Below, one piece after another: positions 16,432 to 25,152 of a stretch of DNA of 64,000 bases. Origin of the DNA: Mammaliicoccus sciuri (GTDB lineage Bacteria > Bacillota > Bacilli > Staphylococcales > Staphylococcaceae); NCBI RefSeq assembly GCF_002901825.1, contig NZ_PPQD01000030.1:126341-190340 (forward strand). The letters run 5' to 3'. The stretch's first letter is position 1. Each line of letters opens with the position of its first letter. The notes beneath the pieces are model-generated. The model was given only the letters and a program-made list of their open reading frames with translations, was not told where the DNA came from and searched no databases. Position numbers and translations under genes: made by a program.

Positions 16432-17070
16432 ATGCAGAATCATTTTGATTATATGCAAATGCTTAAAGGTGAACTATACATAGCGCACGATATTCATGAA
16501 TCTAATGGTTCGAAAAAAGGAAAAATGCTAGCAGATAAAATTAATTATACACCTATTGAAAATAGTGATGAGATAATTAAGTTAGAAAAAGAACTTTTTG
16601 GTAAAACAGGTGAAAATATATATTTACATCCACCACTCTATGTTGATTACGGTAGACATATCAATATTGGTGAGAATTTCTATGCTAATATGGATTGTAT
16701 ATTTTTAGATGTGAATTATATCAATATCGGCGATAATGTTATGTTTGGTCCAAGAGTGAGTTTATATACAGCAGGTCATCCAATTGATCCAACAATACGA
16801 AATGAACAATTAGAATTTGGTCATGAAATTAATATTGGAAATAATGTATGGATTGGTGGAAATGCAGTCGTATTACCAGGCGTTTCGGTAGGAGAAAACT
16901 CTGTAATCGCATCAGGAGCAGTCGTAACAAAAGACGTGCCACCAAATACAGTCGTAGGTGGAAATCCAGCAAAAGTCATTAAGCATATCACAAGCTCTGA
17001 TTATGACAAATGGCATCACATGAAATTAGAATATTATGAGAAAAAACGACAATCAGTAGAAAATTCATAG
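16432..17070 (+). CDS. Maltose/galactoside O-acetyltransferase family protein
   Basis: A 212-residue left-handed beta-helix acetyltransferase using acetyl-CoA. The N-terminal Mac domain (YMQMLKGELYIAHD) is followed by hexapeptide repeats, with the catalytic His in YTAGHPIDPTIR near residue 123 and the nearby INIGNNVWIGGNAVVLPGV. It most resembles maltose O-acetyltransferase (Maa/LacA). The true acceptor sugar is not evident. SD AAAGGGG upstream; single gene with a terminator just after it. Confidence 0.88.
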   Translation: MQNHFDYMQMLKGELYIAHDIHESNGSKKGKMLADKINYTPIENSDEIIKLEKELFGKTGENIYLHPPLYVDYGRHINIGENFYANMDCIFLDVNYINIGDNVMFGPRVSLYTAGHPIDPTIRNEQLEFGHEINIGNNVWIGGNAVVLPGVSVGENSVIASGAVVTKDVPPNTVVGGNPAKVIKHITSSDYDKWHHMKLEYYEKKRQSVENS

Positions 17071-17078
17071 TCTTTAAA

Positions 17079-17107
17079 AGATCACCTCTATGTAGGTGGT
17101 CTTATTT
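17079..17107. terminator. Bidirectional terminator
   Basis: AGATCACCT / AGGTGGTCT stem with a 6-nt loop, followed by TATTTTAAT; it lies between two convergent genes. Confidence 0.7.
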
Positions 17108-17454
17108 TAATAAAATCCTAATATTCTTCCTACAAATCCTATTATAATGAGAGTTGTGGCAATATACCATTTTATTTGAGTATGTTTCATCTCTTCCTTA
17201 TTTGCCTTTTCTTTTTCATCAAATAAAGATATAAGATCATCTTTCAAATCTTTTATATCAGTTTTCAACTCTGTTCTTAAGTTATTCATATCGCCCTTAA
17301 TCTCTGACCTTAAATTATTTATATCTGTTTTTAATTCTAATTTTGTTGTAGTTAATTCTTGCTTTACTTCCTTGATATTATCTTCGAGTGTATTAAAGCG
17401 TGAGTCCATATGATTTTTATGTTCTTCAAATTCAGGTCTTGTTACAAAGTCCAT
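17107..17454 (-). CDS. Tail-anchored coiled-coil protein, 115 aa
   Basis: Residues about 10-90 are a long coiled coil with near-repeats (LKTDINNLRSEIKGDMNNLR, then TELKTDIKDLKDDL), each roughly 11-15 residues, and one membrane segment (WYIATTLIIIGFVGRILGF) ends the protein. The layout recalls Bdr-like and XhlA-like small coiled-coil membrane proteins; no function is assigned. The ATG at 17454 (6 nt after AGAGGTG) is preferred to the in-frame GTG at 17463, which lies within the SD. A second 40-bp repeat array lies upstream. Confidence 0.7.
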   Translation of the reverse strand: MDFVTRPEFEEHKNHMDSRFNTLEDNIKEVKQELTTTKLELKTDINNLRSEIKGDMNNLRTELKTDIKDLKDDLISLFDEKEKANKEEMKHTQIKWYIATTLIIIGFVGRILGFY

Positions 17455-17580
17455 TTTTATCACCTCTTAGTTGTTAATATTATTTAAGTTATATTTTATT
17501 CCCTATATTTTATATTATTATAAAATATATTTATTTTCAAATCAAGTTTTACTACGCCTATTTGCAGGTATATCATCCTA

Positions 17581-17847
17581 GTTATTTACACTTGTGTCTA
17601 CTTCTGTAAATACGGGCTTCCTTAGTTACACTTCGTATGACTTTTGTTACTATAGGCACCCTTAGTTACAATTCCTACGACTTTTGTTACTATAGGCACC
17701 CTTAGTTACAATTCCTACGACTTTTGTTACTATAGGTGCCCTTAATTACACTTCCTACGACTTTTGTTACTATAGGTGCACTTAATTACACTTCCTACGA
17801 CTTTTGTTACTATAGGTGCCCTTAATTACACTTCCTCTGACTTTTGT
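17581..17847 (+). repeat. 40-bp tandem repeat array 2 (six clear units plus a diverged one)
   Basis: Units ending in GACTTTTGT occur at 17647, 17687, 17727, 17767, 17807 and 17847, with a strongly diverged copy ending near 17607. The unit has the same 40-bp period and the same backbone (CTTAGTTACA, CGACTTTTGTTACTATAG) as array 1, but GGCACC/GGTGCC replaces GGCGCC. Both arrays end at the same point of the unit. This one lies downstream of glnA and upstream of the coiled-coil gene, both on the minus strand. Confidence 0.9.
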
Positions 17848-17913
17848 CATTAACTCCTCCCCCATATTTTATCTTCTCAATCACCACCACACACTCCCCC
17901 ATAAATCCAAACA

Positions 17914-17947
17914 CAAAAAACCCCTCAAAGCGTATGCTTTGAGGGTT
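17914..17947 (-). terminator. Terminator of glnRA
   Basis: On the minus strand AACCCTCAAAGC / GCTTTGAGGGGTT with a 4-nt loop is followed by TTTTTG, 9 bp after the glnA stop. Confidence 0.85.
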
Positions 17948-17955
17948 AATAGCAA

Positions 17956-19296
17956 TTAGTATTGCTTCATATATTGATCTCTTTCCCATTCTGATACTTG
18001 TGTACGGTAATAATCCCACTCTAATGATTTAGATTGAATAAATTGGCGATAGATATGATTACCTAATGCTTTTTTGACAACTGTATTTTCTCTCATTGCT
18101 TTAACAGCTGTGTAAAGTGTTGATGGTAAGTCTTGTACACCTACCGCTTCACGTTCTTCTCTATCCATTTCATAGATATTTTGATCTACTGATTCTGGTG
18201 GCGTTAATTTATTTTTAATACCATCTAATCCAGCTTCAAGGATAGTAGCTAATGCTAAGTAAGGGTTAGCTGCTGGGTCTACTGAACGAATTTCAACACG
18301 AGTTGATAACCCGCGAGATACAGGTATTCTTACTAATGGTGAACGGTTTTGACCACTCCATGCAATATAACATGGTGCTTCGTAACCAGGCACTAAACGT
18401 TTGTATGAATTTACTAATGGGTTACATACTGCTGTAAATCCACGTGCATTTTTCAAGATACCAGCAATAAAGTGATAGGCATCATCCGTTAATTGCATTT
18501 CTCCATTTGGGTCGAAGAACGCATTTTCTTTACCTTTGAATAATGAAACGTTAAAGTGCATTCCGCTTCCGTTTACACCAAATAATGGTTTTGGCATGAA
18601 TGTCGCATGCAAGTTATGTTTACGTGCAATTGTTTTTACAACTAGTTTGAATGTTTGAATGTTATCACATGCTGTTATAGCATCAGCATATTTAAAGTCG
18701 ATTTCATGTTGACCAGGTGCTACTTCATGGTGACTTGCTTCAATGTCAAAGCCCATATCTTCTAATTCTAGAACGATATCACGACGACAGTTTTCACCTA
18801 AATCTGTAGGAGCTAAGTCGAAGTATCCACCATTATCATTTAATTCTAATGTTGGTTCTCCTTTTTCATCTAATTTGAATAAGAAAAATTCTGGTTCAGG
18901 TCCTAAGTTGAAATCTGTAAATCCTAACTCTTCCATCTCTTTTAATACACGTTTTAAGTTTGTACGTGGATCACCAGGGAATGGTTTGCCATCCGGATTG
19001 TAAATATCACAAATTAATCGTGCTACTTTACCTTTTCCTGCTGTCCAAGGGAAAATTACCCAAGTATCTAAGTCAGGACATAAATACATATCCGATTCTT
19101 CAATTCGCACGAATCCTTCAATTGAAGAACCGTCAAACATCATTTCATTGTTTAATACTTTTTCTAATTGTGCAATTGGTACTTCAACGTTTTTAATTGT
19201 ACCTAAAATGTCAGTAAATTGTAATCTCAAATAACGTACGTTCTCTTCGTCAGCAAAACGAAAAATATCTTCTTTTGTAAAAGTTTGTTTAGCCAT
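17956..19296 (-). CDS. glnA: Glutamine synthetase, type I
   Basis: Makes glutamine from glutamate, ammonia and ATP; a dodecamer in the cytoplasm. The beta-grasp domain is at the N-terminus, DGSSIEGF is near residue 55, the metal-binding GPEPEFFLF is near 130, [11 protein letters not shown] near 242, and [20 protein letters not shown] near 320 follows the family's substrate and ATP sites. The 446-residue length without an adenylylation loop fits the GSI-alpha form of Firmicutes, which is controlled by GlnR and feedback inhibition. Co-transcribed with glnR, 18 bp upstream. Confidence 0.97.
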
Positions 19297-19314
19297 GTGA
19301 TTATCCTCCAGTTT

Positions 19315-19671
19315 TTAATTAAAAAATCTTGATAAATCTCCACGGTTAAGTGGTCCCTCTGTTTTAGAAGTTCCTCTAATTACCCGCTCTCTCATCTTCA
19401 GTTCTTCATCAGAAAGGTCATTTTCTTCTTCCAAAAGAATTTGTTTAATGCCTTTCATATTAAATCCCTTTTCGATAAGATTTTTAATTTCCAGTAATCG
19501 TTCAAGGTCATTTAAAGAAAATAACCGTTGATTACCTTCAGTCCTTTTGGGCGAAACGAGCTCATTGCTTTCATAGTATCTGATTTGTCTAGCTGTTAGC
19601 TCTGTTAACTTGATTACGACACCAATCGGGAAAACGGCCATGTTTCTTCTGATTATGTCTCTTGACAGCAC
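19315..19671 (-). CDS. glnR: MerR-family nitrogen regulator GlnR
   Basis: The 118-residue repressor has an N-terminal MerR-type winged helix (IGVVIKLTELTARQIRYYES) and a C-terminal tail that senses glutamine synthetase bound to glutamine. It represses its own operon when nitrogen is plentiful. Translation probably starts with GTG at 19671, 5 nt after AGGAGG; an in-frame ATG eleven codons later is the alternative. A perfect GlnR box lies about 65 bp upstream. glnR-glnA order is standard for Bacillales. Confidence 0.93.
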   Translation of the reverse strand: MLSRDIIRRNMAVFPIGVVIKLTELTARQIRYYESNELVSPKRTEGNQRLFSLNDLERLLEIKNLIEKGFNMKGIKQILLEEENDLSDEELKMRERVIRGTSKTEGPLNRGDLSRFFN

Positions 19672-19735
19672 GACCGCCTCCTTTAGTAAGAACTTGTTAT
19701 AAATTTAGCACATAAATTTTCAGAAAACAAATGAA

Positions 19736-19752
19736 TGTCAGGAAACCTTACA
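19736..19752. promoter_or_regulatory. GlnR operator (TGTNA-N7-TNACA)
   Basis: TGTCA-GGAAACC-TTACA is an exact match to the GlnR/TnrA consensus. It lies upstream of a TTGTTT-17-TAAATT promoter reading into glnR. A weaker 18-bp match (TGTTAT...AGCACA, 19695-19712) lies downstream of it near the start of transcription, giving the two-operator layout known from Bacillus glnRA. Confidence 0.8.
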
Positions 19753-19756
19753 TCTT

Positions 19757-21004
19757 TTATAATTCAACAAGATTTTGCTTGATTAAATGCTGTACAGCAC
19801 GCGTTATCGCAATTTTAACATGCTCATAAGTTAAGCCACCTTGAATGTATGCTTCATATGGTGGTCTTATTGGACCATCTGCTGTTAACTCTATTGAAGA
19901 TCCTTGAATAAATGTACCTGCAGCCATGATGACATCATCTTCATAACCTGGCATATAGCTAGGCATCGGACTAAAATGAGCATTAATTGGAGATGCGTGT
20001 TGTATCGACTGACAAAATGCAATCATTTGTTCTTTTGTTTCAAAAGTAACAGATTGAATAATATCTGTGCGTTTATCTTGGTAATGTGGTGTCGTTGTCA
20101 TATTTAATTTTTCTAACAAGCGAGAAGTAAATAAAGCGCCTTTCAAACTTTGACTGACAACATGCGGTGCTAAGAAGAACCCTTGGTACATTTCTGGCAA
20201 ACTCCCTAAAGATGCGCCCGCTTCTTTACCAATTCCTGGTGCCGTTAATCTGTATGCACAACGTTCTATCAGGTCAGCTTTTCCTGATATATACCCGCCA
20301 ATTTTAGCTAAACCACCTCCTGGATTTTTAATTAAAGAACCTGCTATTAAATCTGCACCTATTTCAATTGGTTCTTTATCTTCAACAAATTCTCCGTAAC
20401 AATTATCCACAAATATAATTTTATCTGGATATACTTCTTTAATCGCTTTGATTGCTTGTTCAATTTGTTCAATTGTTAATGAAGGTCGTGAACTATAACC
20501 TTTTGATCTTTGTATCGCAATAACTTTAGTATTTTCATTAATATTTTCTAACACTGAATGAATATCTATTTTATTTTGTTTCAATGGTACTTCTCGATAA
20601 GCGATACCTTGTTCAATAAAACTTCCAATACCATTACCATTTATACCGATTACTTCTAATAACGTATCATAAGGTGTTCCTGTAATATATAATAATTCTT
20701 CCCCATATTTCAGTTGGCTGTTAAGCGCTAATGTTATTGCATGCGTTCCTGAAATAATTTGTGGTCTTACTAAACTGTCTTCAGCTTTAAATACTTTACT
20801 ATAAACATCTTCTAAATGATCTCGACCTATATCATCGTATCCATAACCTGTTGTACCGATTAAGTCTGATTCAGTGATTTTCACTTCGTGAAATGCATCA
20901 AGTACATGTTCTTGAGCGATTAAAGCATTTTGTTCGATTTGATCAAAGTATGGTCTTAATTCTTTTTCTACATCAATAATTAATTCTTTTAATTTCTGTG
21001 CCAT
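19757..21004 (-). CDS. PLP-dependent methionine gamma-lyase-like protein (YnbB family)
   Basis: A 415-residue aminotransferase-fold PLP protein. ITESDLIGTTGYGYDDIGRD near residue 43 and the PLP-lysine segment AGSLIKNPGGGLAKIGGYIS near 228 are typical of the YnbB family, which is often annotated as aluminium resistance or methionine gamma-lyase. The catalytic function is not established. It is directly downstream of hflX (11 bp) and upstream of glnR, the conserved Bacillales arrangement. Confidence 0.85.
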   Translation of the reverse strand: MAQKLKELIIDVEKELRPYFDQIEQNALIAQEHVLDAFHEVKITESDLIGTTGYGYDDIGRDHLEDVYSKVFKAEDSLVRPQIISGTHAITLALNSQLKYGEELLYITGTPYDTLLEVIGINGNGIGSFIEQGIAYREVPLKQNKIDIHSVLENINENTKVIAIQRSKGYSSRPSLTIEQIEQAIKAIKEVYPDKIIFVDNCYGEFVEDKEPIEIGADLIAGSLIKNPGGGLAKIGGYISGKADLIERCAYRLTAPGIGKEAGASLGSLPEMYQGFFLAPHVVSQSLKGALFTSRLLEKLNMTTTPHYQDKRTDIIQSVTFETKEQMIAFCQSIQHASPINAHFSPMPSYMPGYEDDVIMAAGTFIQGSSIELTADGPIRPPYEAYIQGGLTYEHVKIAITRAVQHLIKQNLVEL

Positions 21005-21015
21005 TTATTTACCTC

Positions 21016-22254
21016 TTATTTCTGTTTATAACCTTTTATGTGATATGTTTCTGTTTCTTCATCAAAATCCATTTTTTCAACTAAAGTATGTGTTTTTTGC
21101 CAATATAATTTGTCAGCATCACTTGATGATATATCCATTTCATAATAATCCATTGTCTCTTTAATCATATCGACTAATTTTTCTTTAAATATAGCTTTAT
21201 CATTAGAATTTTTTGCTGAAACAAATATAGATTGTCCTGATATTGCCGAATGATTAGAAGGTGCTAAATCTTTTTTATTAAATACGACTAACACCGGAAT
21301 ATGGCCCATATCTAATTGATTGACTAAAGTCATAACCGTTTCATACTGTTCCATATAGTGTGGATGACTTGCATCTACAACATGAACGAGTAGTTGCGCA
21401 TATTTCGCTTCTTCTAAAGTCGATTTAAATGCTGCAATCAATGTTGTAGGCAACTTCTGAATAAACCCAACTGTATCAGAAAGTATAACGTTAAACCCGT
21501 TATTTATCGTAATTGCACGAGATTTAGGATCTAAAGTCGCAAATAACAAATCTTGTTCAAATGTTTCATCATTTGATAACTGATTAAACCATGAAGATTT
21601 ACCGGCATTTGTATAGCCAATTAATGCAACTTGGTAAGCTTGATTATGTTGACGTCGTTCTCTATATCGTGATCGATGAGAAACAATTGTCTCTAATTGA
21701 TGTTTTATTTCATTCATTCTAGTACGAATATGTCTTCTATCTGTTTCTAATTTCGTTTCACCTGGACCTCTCGTACCAATACCGCCACCTAAACGAGATA
21801 AGCTTTTGCCGTGTCCAGATAATCTCGGCAATAAATAATCTAACTGTGCTAATTCAACTTGCAATTGACCTTCTCTACTTGAAGCTCTTTGAGCAAAAAT
21901 CTCTAAAATCAATTGCGTGCGGTCTATAATTTTTGTATTAAATAATTCATCTAAATGTTTTGATTGCGCAGTTGTCAATTCATCATTTGCGATAACTGCA
22001 TTCACTTTAATATCATTCAATTCGATATATTCAATGACTTCTTCTATTTTACCTTTACCAAAATAATATTGTTGATCAGGTCGTTCTCTTTTTTGAGTAA
22101 AGACTTCCATTACTTCTAGTTGACTTGTGACAGCAAGAGATTCCAATTCTTGAACTGTTGATTTGAATGTTGCTTCATCATCTTTTTTATCATGAATTGC
22201 TAACAGGATTACTTTTTCTATTTCATGTTTTGTTGACTTCATATCGTTTTTCAT
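21016..22254 (-). CDS. hflX: Ribosome-associated GTPase HflX
   Basis: A 412-residue GTPase that binds the 50S subunit and splits stalled ribosomes. The N-terminal HflX domain ends in a glycine-rich linker (LSRLGGGIGTRGPGETKLET) near residue 153. The G domain has G1 GYTNAGKSS near 219, G3 DTVGF and G4 NKKD. Its first ATG at 22254 lies in a stretch divergent from glutathione peroxidase. It probably shares a transcript with the YnbB-like gene. Confidence 0.93.
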   Translation of the reverse strand: MKNDMKSTKHEIEKVILLAIHDKKDDEATFKSTVQELESLAVTSQLEVMEVFTQKRERPDQQYYFGKGKIEEVIEYIELNDIKVNAVIANDELTTAQSKHLDELFNTKIIDRTQLILEIFAQRASSREGQLQVELAQLDYLLPRLSGHGKSLSRLGGGIGTRGPGETKLETDRRHIRTRMNEIKHQLETIVSHRSRYRERRQHNQAYQVALIGYTNAGKSSWFNQLSNDETFEQDLLFATLDPKSRAITINNGFNVILSDTVGFIQKLPTTLIAAFKSTLEEAKYAQLLVHVVDASHPHYMEQYETVMTLVNQLDMGHIPVLVVFNKKDLAPSNHSAISGQSIFVSAKNSNDKAIFKEKLVDMIKETMDYYEMDISSSDADKLYWQKTHTLVEKMDFDEETETYHIKGYKQK

Positions 22255-22362
22255 TTTATCACGCTCACTTTAAATATATTTTAACATATAAACATGCATG
22301 CAAATTGATATGACTTTGATAAATTTTTGATTATAATAGAATTAAGAAAAGGAGTGATGGCA

Positions 22363-22836
22363 ATGTCAATTTATGACTTCGTTGTTGCAAAAACGAACGG
22401 TGAAGAATATTCATTATCTGAGTATAAAGGAAAAGCAATTTTAATAGTTAATACAGCAAGTGAATGTGGATTCACACCTCAATTTGAAGGTTTAGAGGCT
22501 TTATACCAAGATTATAAAGATCAAGATTTCGTGGTATTAGGATTTCCATGTAATCAATTTGGTAATCAAGAACCCGGTGACTCTTACGAAGCATACCAAA
22601 ATTGTAAATTAAATTATGGTGTAACTTTCCCAATGCATGAAAAAATAAAAGTTAAAGGTTCTGAACAACATCCTTTATATGAATATCTCACTTCTGCTAA
22701 AAAAGGTATTTTAAATGGATCAATTAAATGGAACTTTACTAAGTTCTTAGTGAATAAAGACGGAGAAGTTGTGAATCGATTTTCTCCACAAAAAAATCCT
22801 GAACAATTAAGAAGTTCAATAGAAGCAGTATTATAG
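22363..22836 (+). CDS. Glutathione peroxidase-like thiol peroxidase
   Basis: A 157-residue peroxidase with the catalytic Cys35 in [11 protein letters not shown], Gln in [10 protein letters not shown] near 72 and Trp in KWNFTKF near 126; the second cysteine (GFPCNQF) is the likely resolving residue, so thioredoxin or bacillithiol-type reductants are more likely than glutathione. The ATG at 22363 lies 8 nt after GGAG; the frame is open to 22327 but without an SD. S. aureus BsaA is the counterpart. Single gene. Confidence 0.92.
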   Translation: MSIYDFVVAKTNGEEYSLSEYKGKAILIVNTASECGFTPQFEGLEALYQDYKDQDFVVLGFPCNQFGNQEPGDSYEAYQNCKLNYGVTFPMHEKIKVKGSEQHPLYEYLTSAKKGILNGSIKWNFTKFLVNKDGEVVNRFSPQKNPEQLRSSIEAVL

Positions 22837-22855
22837 TGAGATTCACATAAATAAA

Positions 22856-22886
22856 CGGCTAAGACATAATAATGTCCTAGCCGCTT
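22856..22886. terminator. Bidirectional terminator between gpx and hfq
   Basis: CGGCTAAGACAT and ATGTCCTAGCCG form a 12-bp stem with one mismatch and a 4-nt loop, lying between convergent genes. Confidence 0.75.
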
Positions 22887-22902
22887 ATTATTTCAAATAT
22901 AA

Positions 22903-23133
22903 TTATTGTTCGCTATCTTGATTTACATCATCTTGAGCGTCTACGAAAGTTGAGATAGCATGTTTGTAAATTAGATGTTCTTTCCCGAGAATATCTAATA
23001 ATACAACTTTGTCGTCAAAGTCGACAATTTTCCCTTTCATTTGAAATCCATTTAGTAAGAATACTGTAAGTTCAGTTCCTTCTGACTTGAATTTCTTAAG
23101 TAAAACTTCTTGAATATTTTCTTTCTCTGCCAT
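22903..23133 (-). CDS. hfq: RNA chaperone Hfq
   Basis: A 76-residue Sm-like protein forming a hexameric ring. Sm1 (TELTVFLLNGFQMKGKIVDFD) and Sm2 (HLIYKHAISTF, with YKH as the proximal-face motif) are complete; the C-terminal tail is short and acidic, as in other Gram-positives. It lies 13 bp after miaA, the widely conserved miaA-hfq pair. Confidence 0.95.
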   Translation of the reverse strand: MAEKENIQEVLLKKFKSEGTELTVFLLNGFQMKGKIVDFDDKVVLLDILGKEHLIYKHAISTFVDAQDDVNQDSEQ

Positions 23134-23146
23134 ATGACTTTCCCCT

Positions 23147-24076
23147 TCACTTGGATAATTGGATTACGTTGTCTGCGATTTCTGTTAAAGACTGTTTATC
23201 CCGTTGAAACCAAGTCACATTCATTTTATTTTTAAACCAAGTCATTTGACGTTTGGCATATCTTCTTGAATTTTGCTTGATTTGTTCTGTAGAGGTTTCT
23301 ATGTCTATTTCTCCTTTTACTACTGGTACCAATTCTTTATATCCAATTGCTTGCATACTTTGAGAATTTTGATATCCTTTCTCAACAAGATTAGACACTT
23401 CTCTTAATAATCCTCGCTCCAACATCATGTCAACGCGCATATTAATTCTTTGATATAATGTTTCGCGCGACATTTCTATCCCAATTAATATTGTACTATA
23501 TTTTCCAGTAAATGTCTGGCTTTTCTTTCTTTCACTTAAAGTTTTTTTCGTATTTAAGTAATATTCAATTGCTCGTTCCACTCTTTTTCGGTTGTTTGGA
23601 TGCACTGATGACGCGGTTTTCGGGTCAATCTCATGTAAATAATTGTGCAATTCAATATTTGATAATTTAGATAATTTATTTAATTTATTTTTTGTTATTT
23701 CCATTTTTTCAGAACTAATTATCTCTTCTTCAAGGTTATAATCATATAAAACCGACTGTACATATAAACCTGTACCACCGACAAGTATTGGCAATTTTCC
23801 TCTATCATGAATATCTTTAACAATTCTTTCGAAGTCTTGTTTAAATTGATATACTGAATAAGGTTCATCTGGTTCATAAACATCTATTAAATGATGAACA
23901 ACGCCCTCTTTTTCTTCTTCAGTTACTTTTGCTGTTCCAATATCTAAACCTCTATAAATTTGAAAGGCATCACCATTAATAACTTCACCGTTTAAAGATT
24001 TGGCTAATTTAATGCTTAATTCTGTTTTACCTACTGCAGTAGGACCTACTATTGCAATTAATGGTTTTTCATTCAT
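23147..24076 (-). CDS. miaA: tRNA dimethylallyltransferase
   Basis: Adds a dimethylallyl group to A37 of tRNAs reading codons that start with U. The P-loop GPTAVGKTELS is at the N-terminus, GDAFQIYRGLDIGTAKV near 40 and VGGTGLYVQSVLYDY near 100 are family signatures, and IGYKELVPV near 240 and a C-terminal QMTWFKNK segment complete it. The product is further modified by MiaB, encoded 12 kb away. The gene overlaps the upstream lipase gene by 8 nt. Confidence 0.95.
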   Translation of the reverse strand: MNEKPLIAIVGPTAVGKTELSIKLAKSLNGEVINGDAFQIYRGLDIGTAKVTEEEKEGVVHHLIDVYEPDEPYSVYQFKQDFERIVKDIHDRGKLPILVGGTGLYVQSVLYDYNLEEEIISSEKMEITKNKLNKLSKLSNIELHNYLHEIDPKTASSVHPNNRKRVERAIEYYLNTKKTLSERKKSQTFTGKYSTILIGIEMSRETLYQRINMRVDMMLERGLLREVSNLVEKGYQNSQSMQAIGYKELVPVVKGEIDIETSTEQIKQNSRRYAKRQMTWFKNKMNVTWFQRDKQSLTEIADNVIQLSK

Positions 24077-25022
24077 TGGATATTTCCTCTTTTTCTAATT
24101 GTTTAATTTGTATCGTCAACCAATTATATAAATGTTCATACACTGCATAACGGTTTGTCTCAAATAACACTTCGTGACGTTTATTCTTATATAATTGTAC
24201 TGTGACATGTTTGACTCCAGAACGTTTATAAATAGAAGCTAATTGTTTAATGCCGTTACCAAATCCACCAAAGTGATCTTCTTTACCTGACACTAATAGG
24301 ATAGGCATATTTATATTTTGTTTTTTTATATAACTGATTTTCTTAGTTTGTACAGCTGCTTTAACTGTTTCTAGTAGTACTTTATGAGAAATTGGAAATC
24401 CTGAATACATATCTTTTTCATATTGTTCACGATTTTCATCACTTTGACTTAACCATTTATGATCTTTATTTAAATCTTTATGTTGTCTATTCATTGTCTT
24501 AAAAGCAATATTATTAATAAACTTTGATTTTGTGCGACTTCCTAAAAATAAATTCACAAACTTTAATGCATATAAATTTAAATTACCTTGAATTTTAGGA
24601 TAAACAACCGTCCCAGATAGTATCAAAGCATCTACATCATTAGGATAGTCATGAACATATTGCCTCGCTACTAGCGAACCCATAGAATGTCCAAGTAATA
24701 TAAATGGCAATTCTGGATTCAGTTCGTTTTTAAACGTATCCCTTACTTCTTTAACGTCGTCGACTAAATCTTGTAATGCATTAAAATGACCTCTTGAAGA
24801 AGCTTCTATGTCCATACCATGACCTCTGTGGTTATGACGTAAAACATGATAACCTCTTTTACATAAATATTCTGCTACTGCATCATATCTATCTTTATGT
24901 TCAGCCACACCATGCAGTATATGTATAATTCCAAACGGTTTTTCATCCGTTTTATCGATTGTAACTTCTAAAGTTTGTTCTGTAGATAATGTAATTCTAT
25001 GATTAAATCGTCTCAAAGACAT
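24069..25022 (-). CDS. Lysophospholipase / monoacylglycerol lipase-like alpha/beta hydrolase
   Basis: A 317-residue serine hydrolase of the Hydrolase_4 group (PldB/YtpA type). The oxyanion strand IHILHGVAEHKDRYD is near residue 33, the nucleophile elbow LLGHSMGS near 105, an acid candidate in VSGKEDHFG near 258 and the catalytic His in NKRHEVLFE near 290. It has no signal peptide. It likely cleaves lysophospholipids or monoacylglycerols. Its stop overlaps the miaA start, so the two are coupled; the same neighbour occurs in S. aureus as I recall. Confidence 0.85.
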   Translation of the reverse strand: MSLRRFNHRITLSTEQTLEVTIDKTDEKPFGIIHILHGVAEHKDRYDAVAEYLCKRGYHVLRHNHRGHGMDIEASSRGHFNALQDLVDDVKEVRDTFKNELNPELPFILLGHSMGSLVARQYVHDYPNDVDALILSGTVVYPKIQGNLNLYALKFVNLFLGSRTKSKFINNIAFKTMNRQHKDLNKDHKWLSQSDENREQYEKDMYSGFPISHKVLLETVKAAVQTKKISYIKKQNINMPILLVSGKEDHFGGFGNGIKQLASIYKRSGVKHVTVQLYKNKRHEVLFETNRYAVYEHLYNWLTIQIKQLEKEEISNE

Positions 25023-25098
25023 GCGCCTCCCTTATAAGACATTATAGCAAAATCTATAGCGCTTAAAAATATATTCACAAATCAATCATACAATATAT

Positions 25099-25132
25099 AA
25101 AAAAACCTACCGACAAAAAATTGTCAGTAGGT
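25099..25132 (-). terminator. Terminator of glpD
   Basis: On the minus strand ACCTACTGACAA / TTGTCGGTAGGT is followed by TTTTTTT, 20 bp past the glpD stop. Confidence 0.85.
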
Positions 25133-25152
25133 ATAAATAAATGATTTATAAA

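Noticed and set aside
19904-20107. 67-codon frame opposite the YnbB-like gene
   Set aside because: Cys/His-rich antisense reading without an SD; the shadow of a conserved gene.
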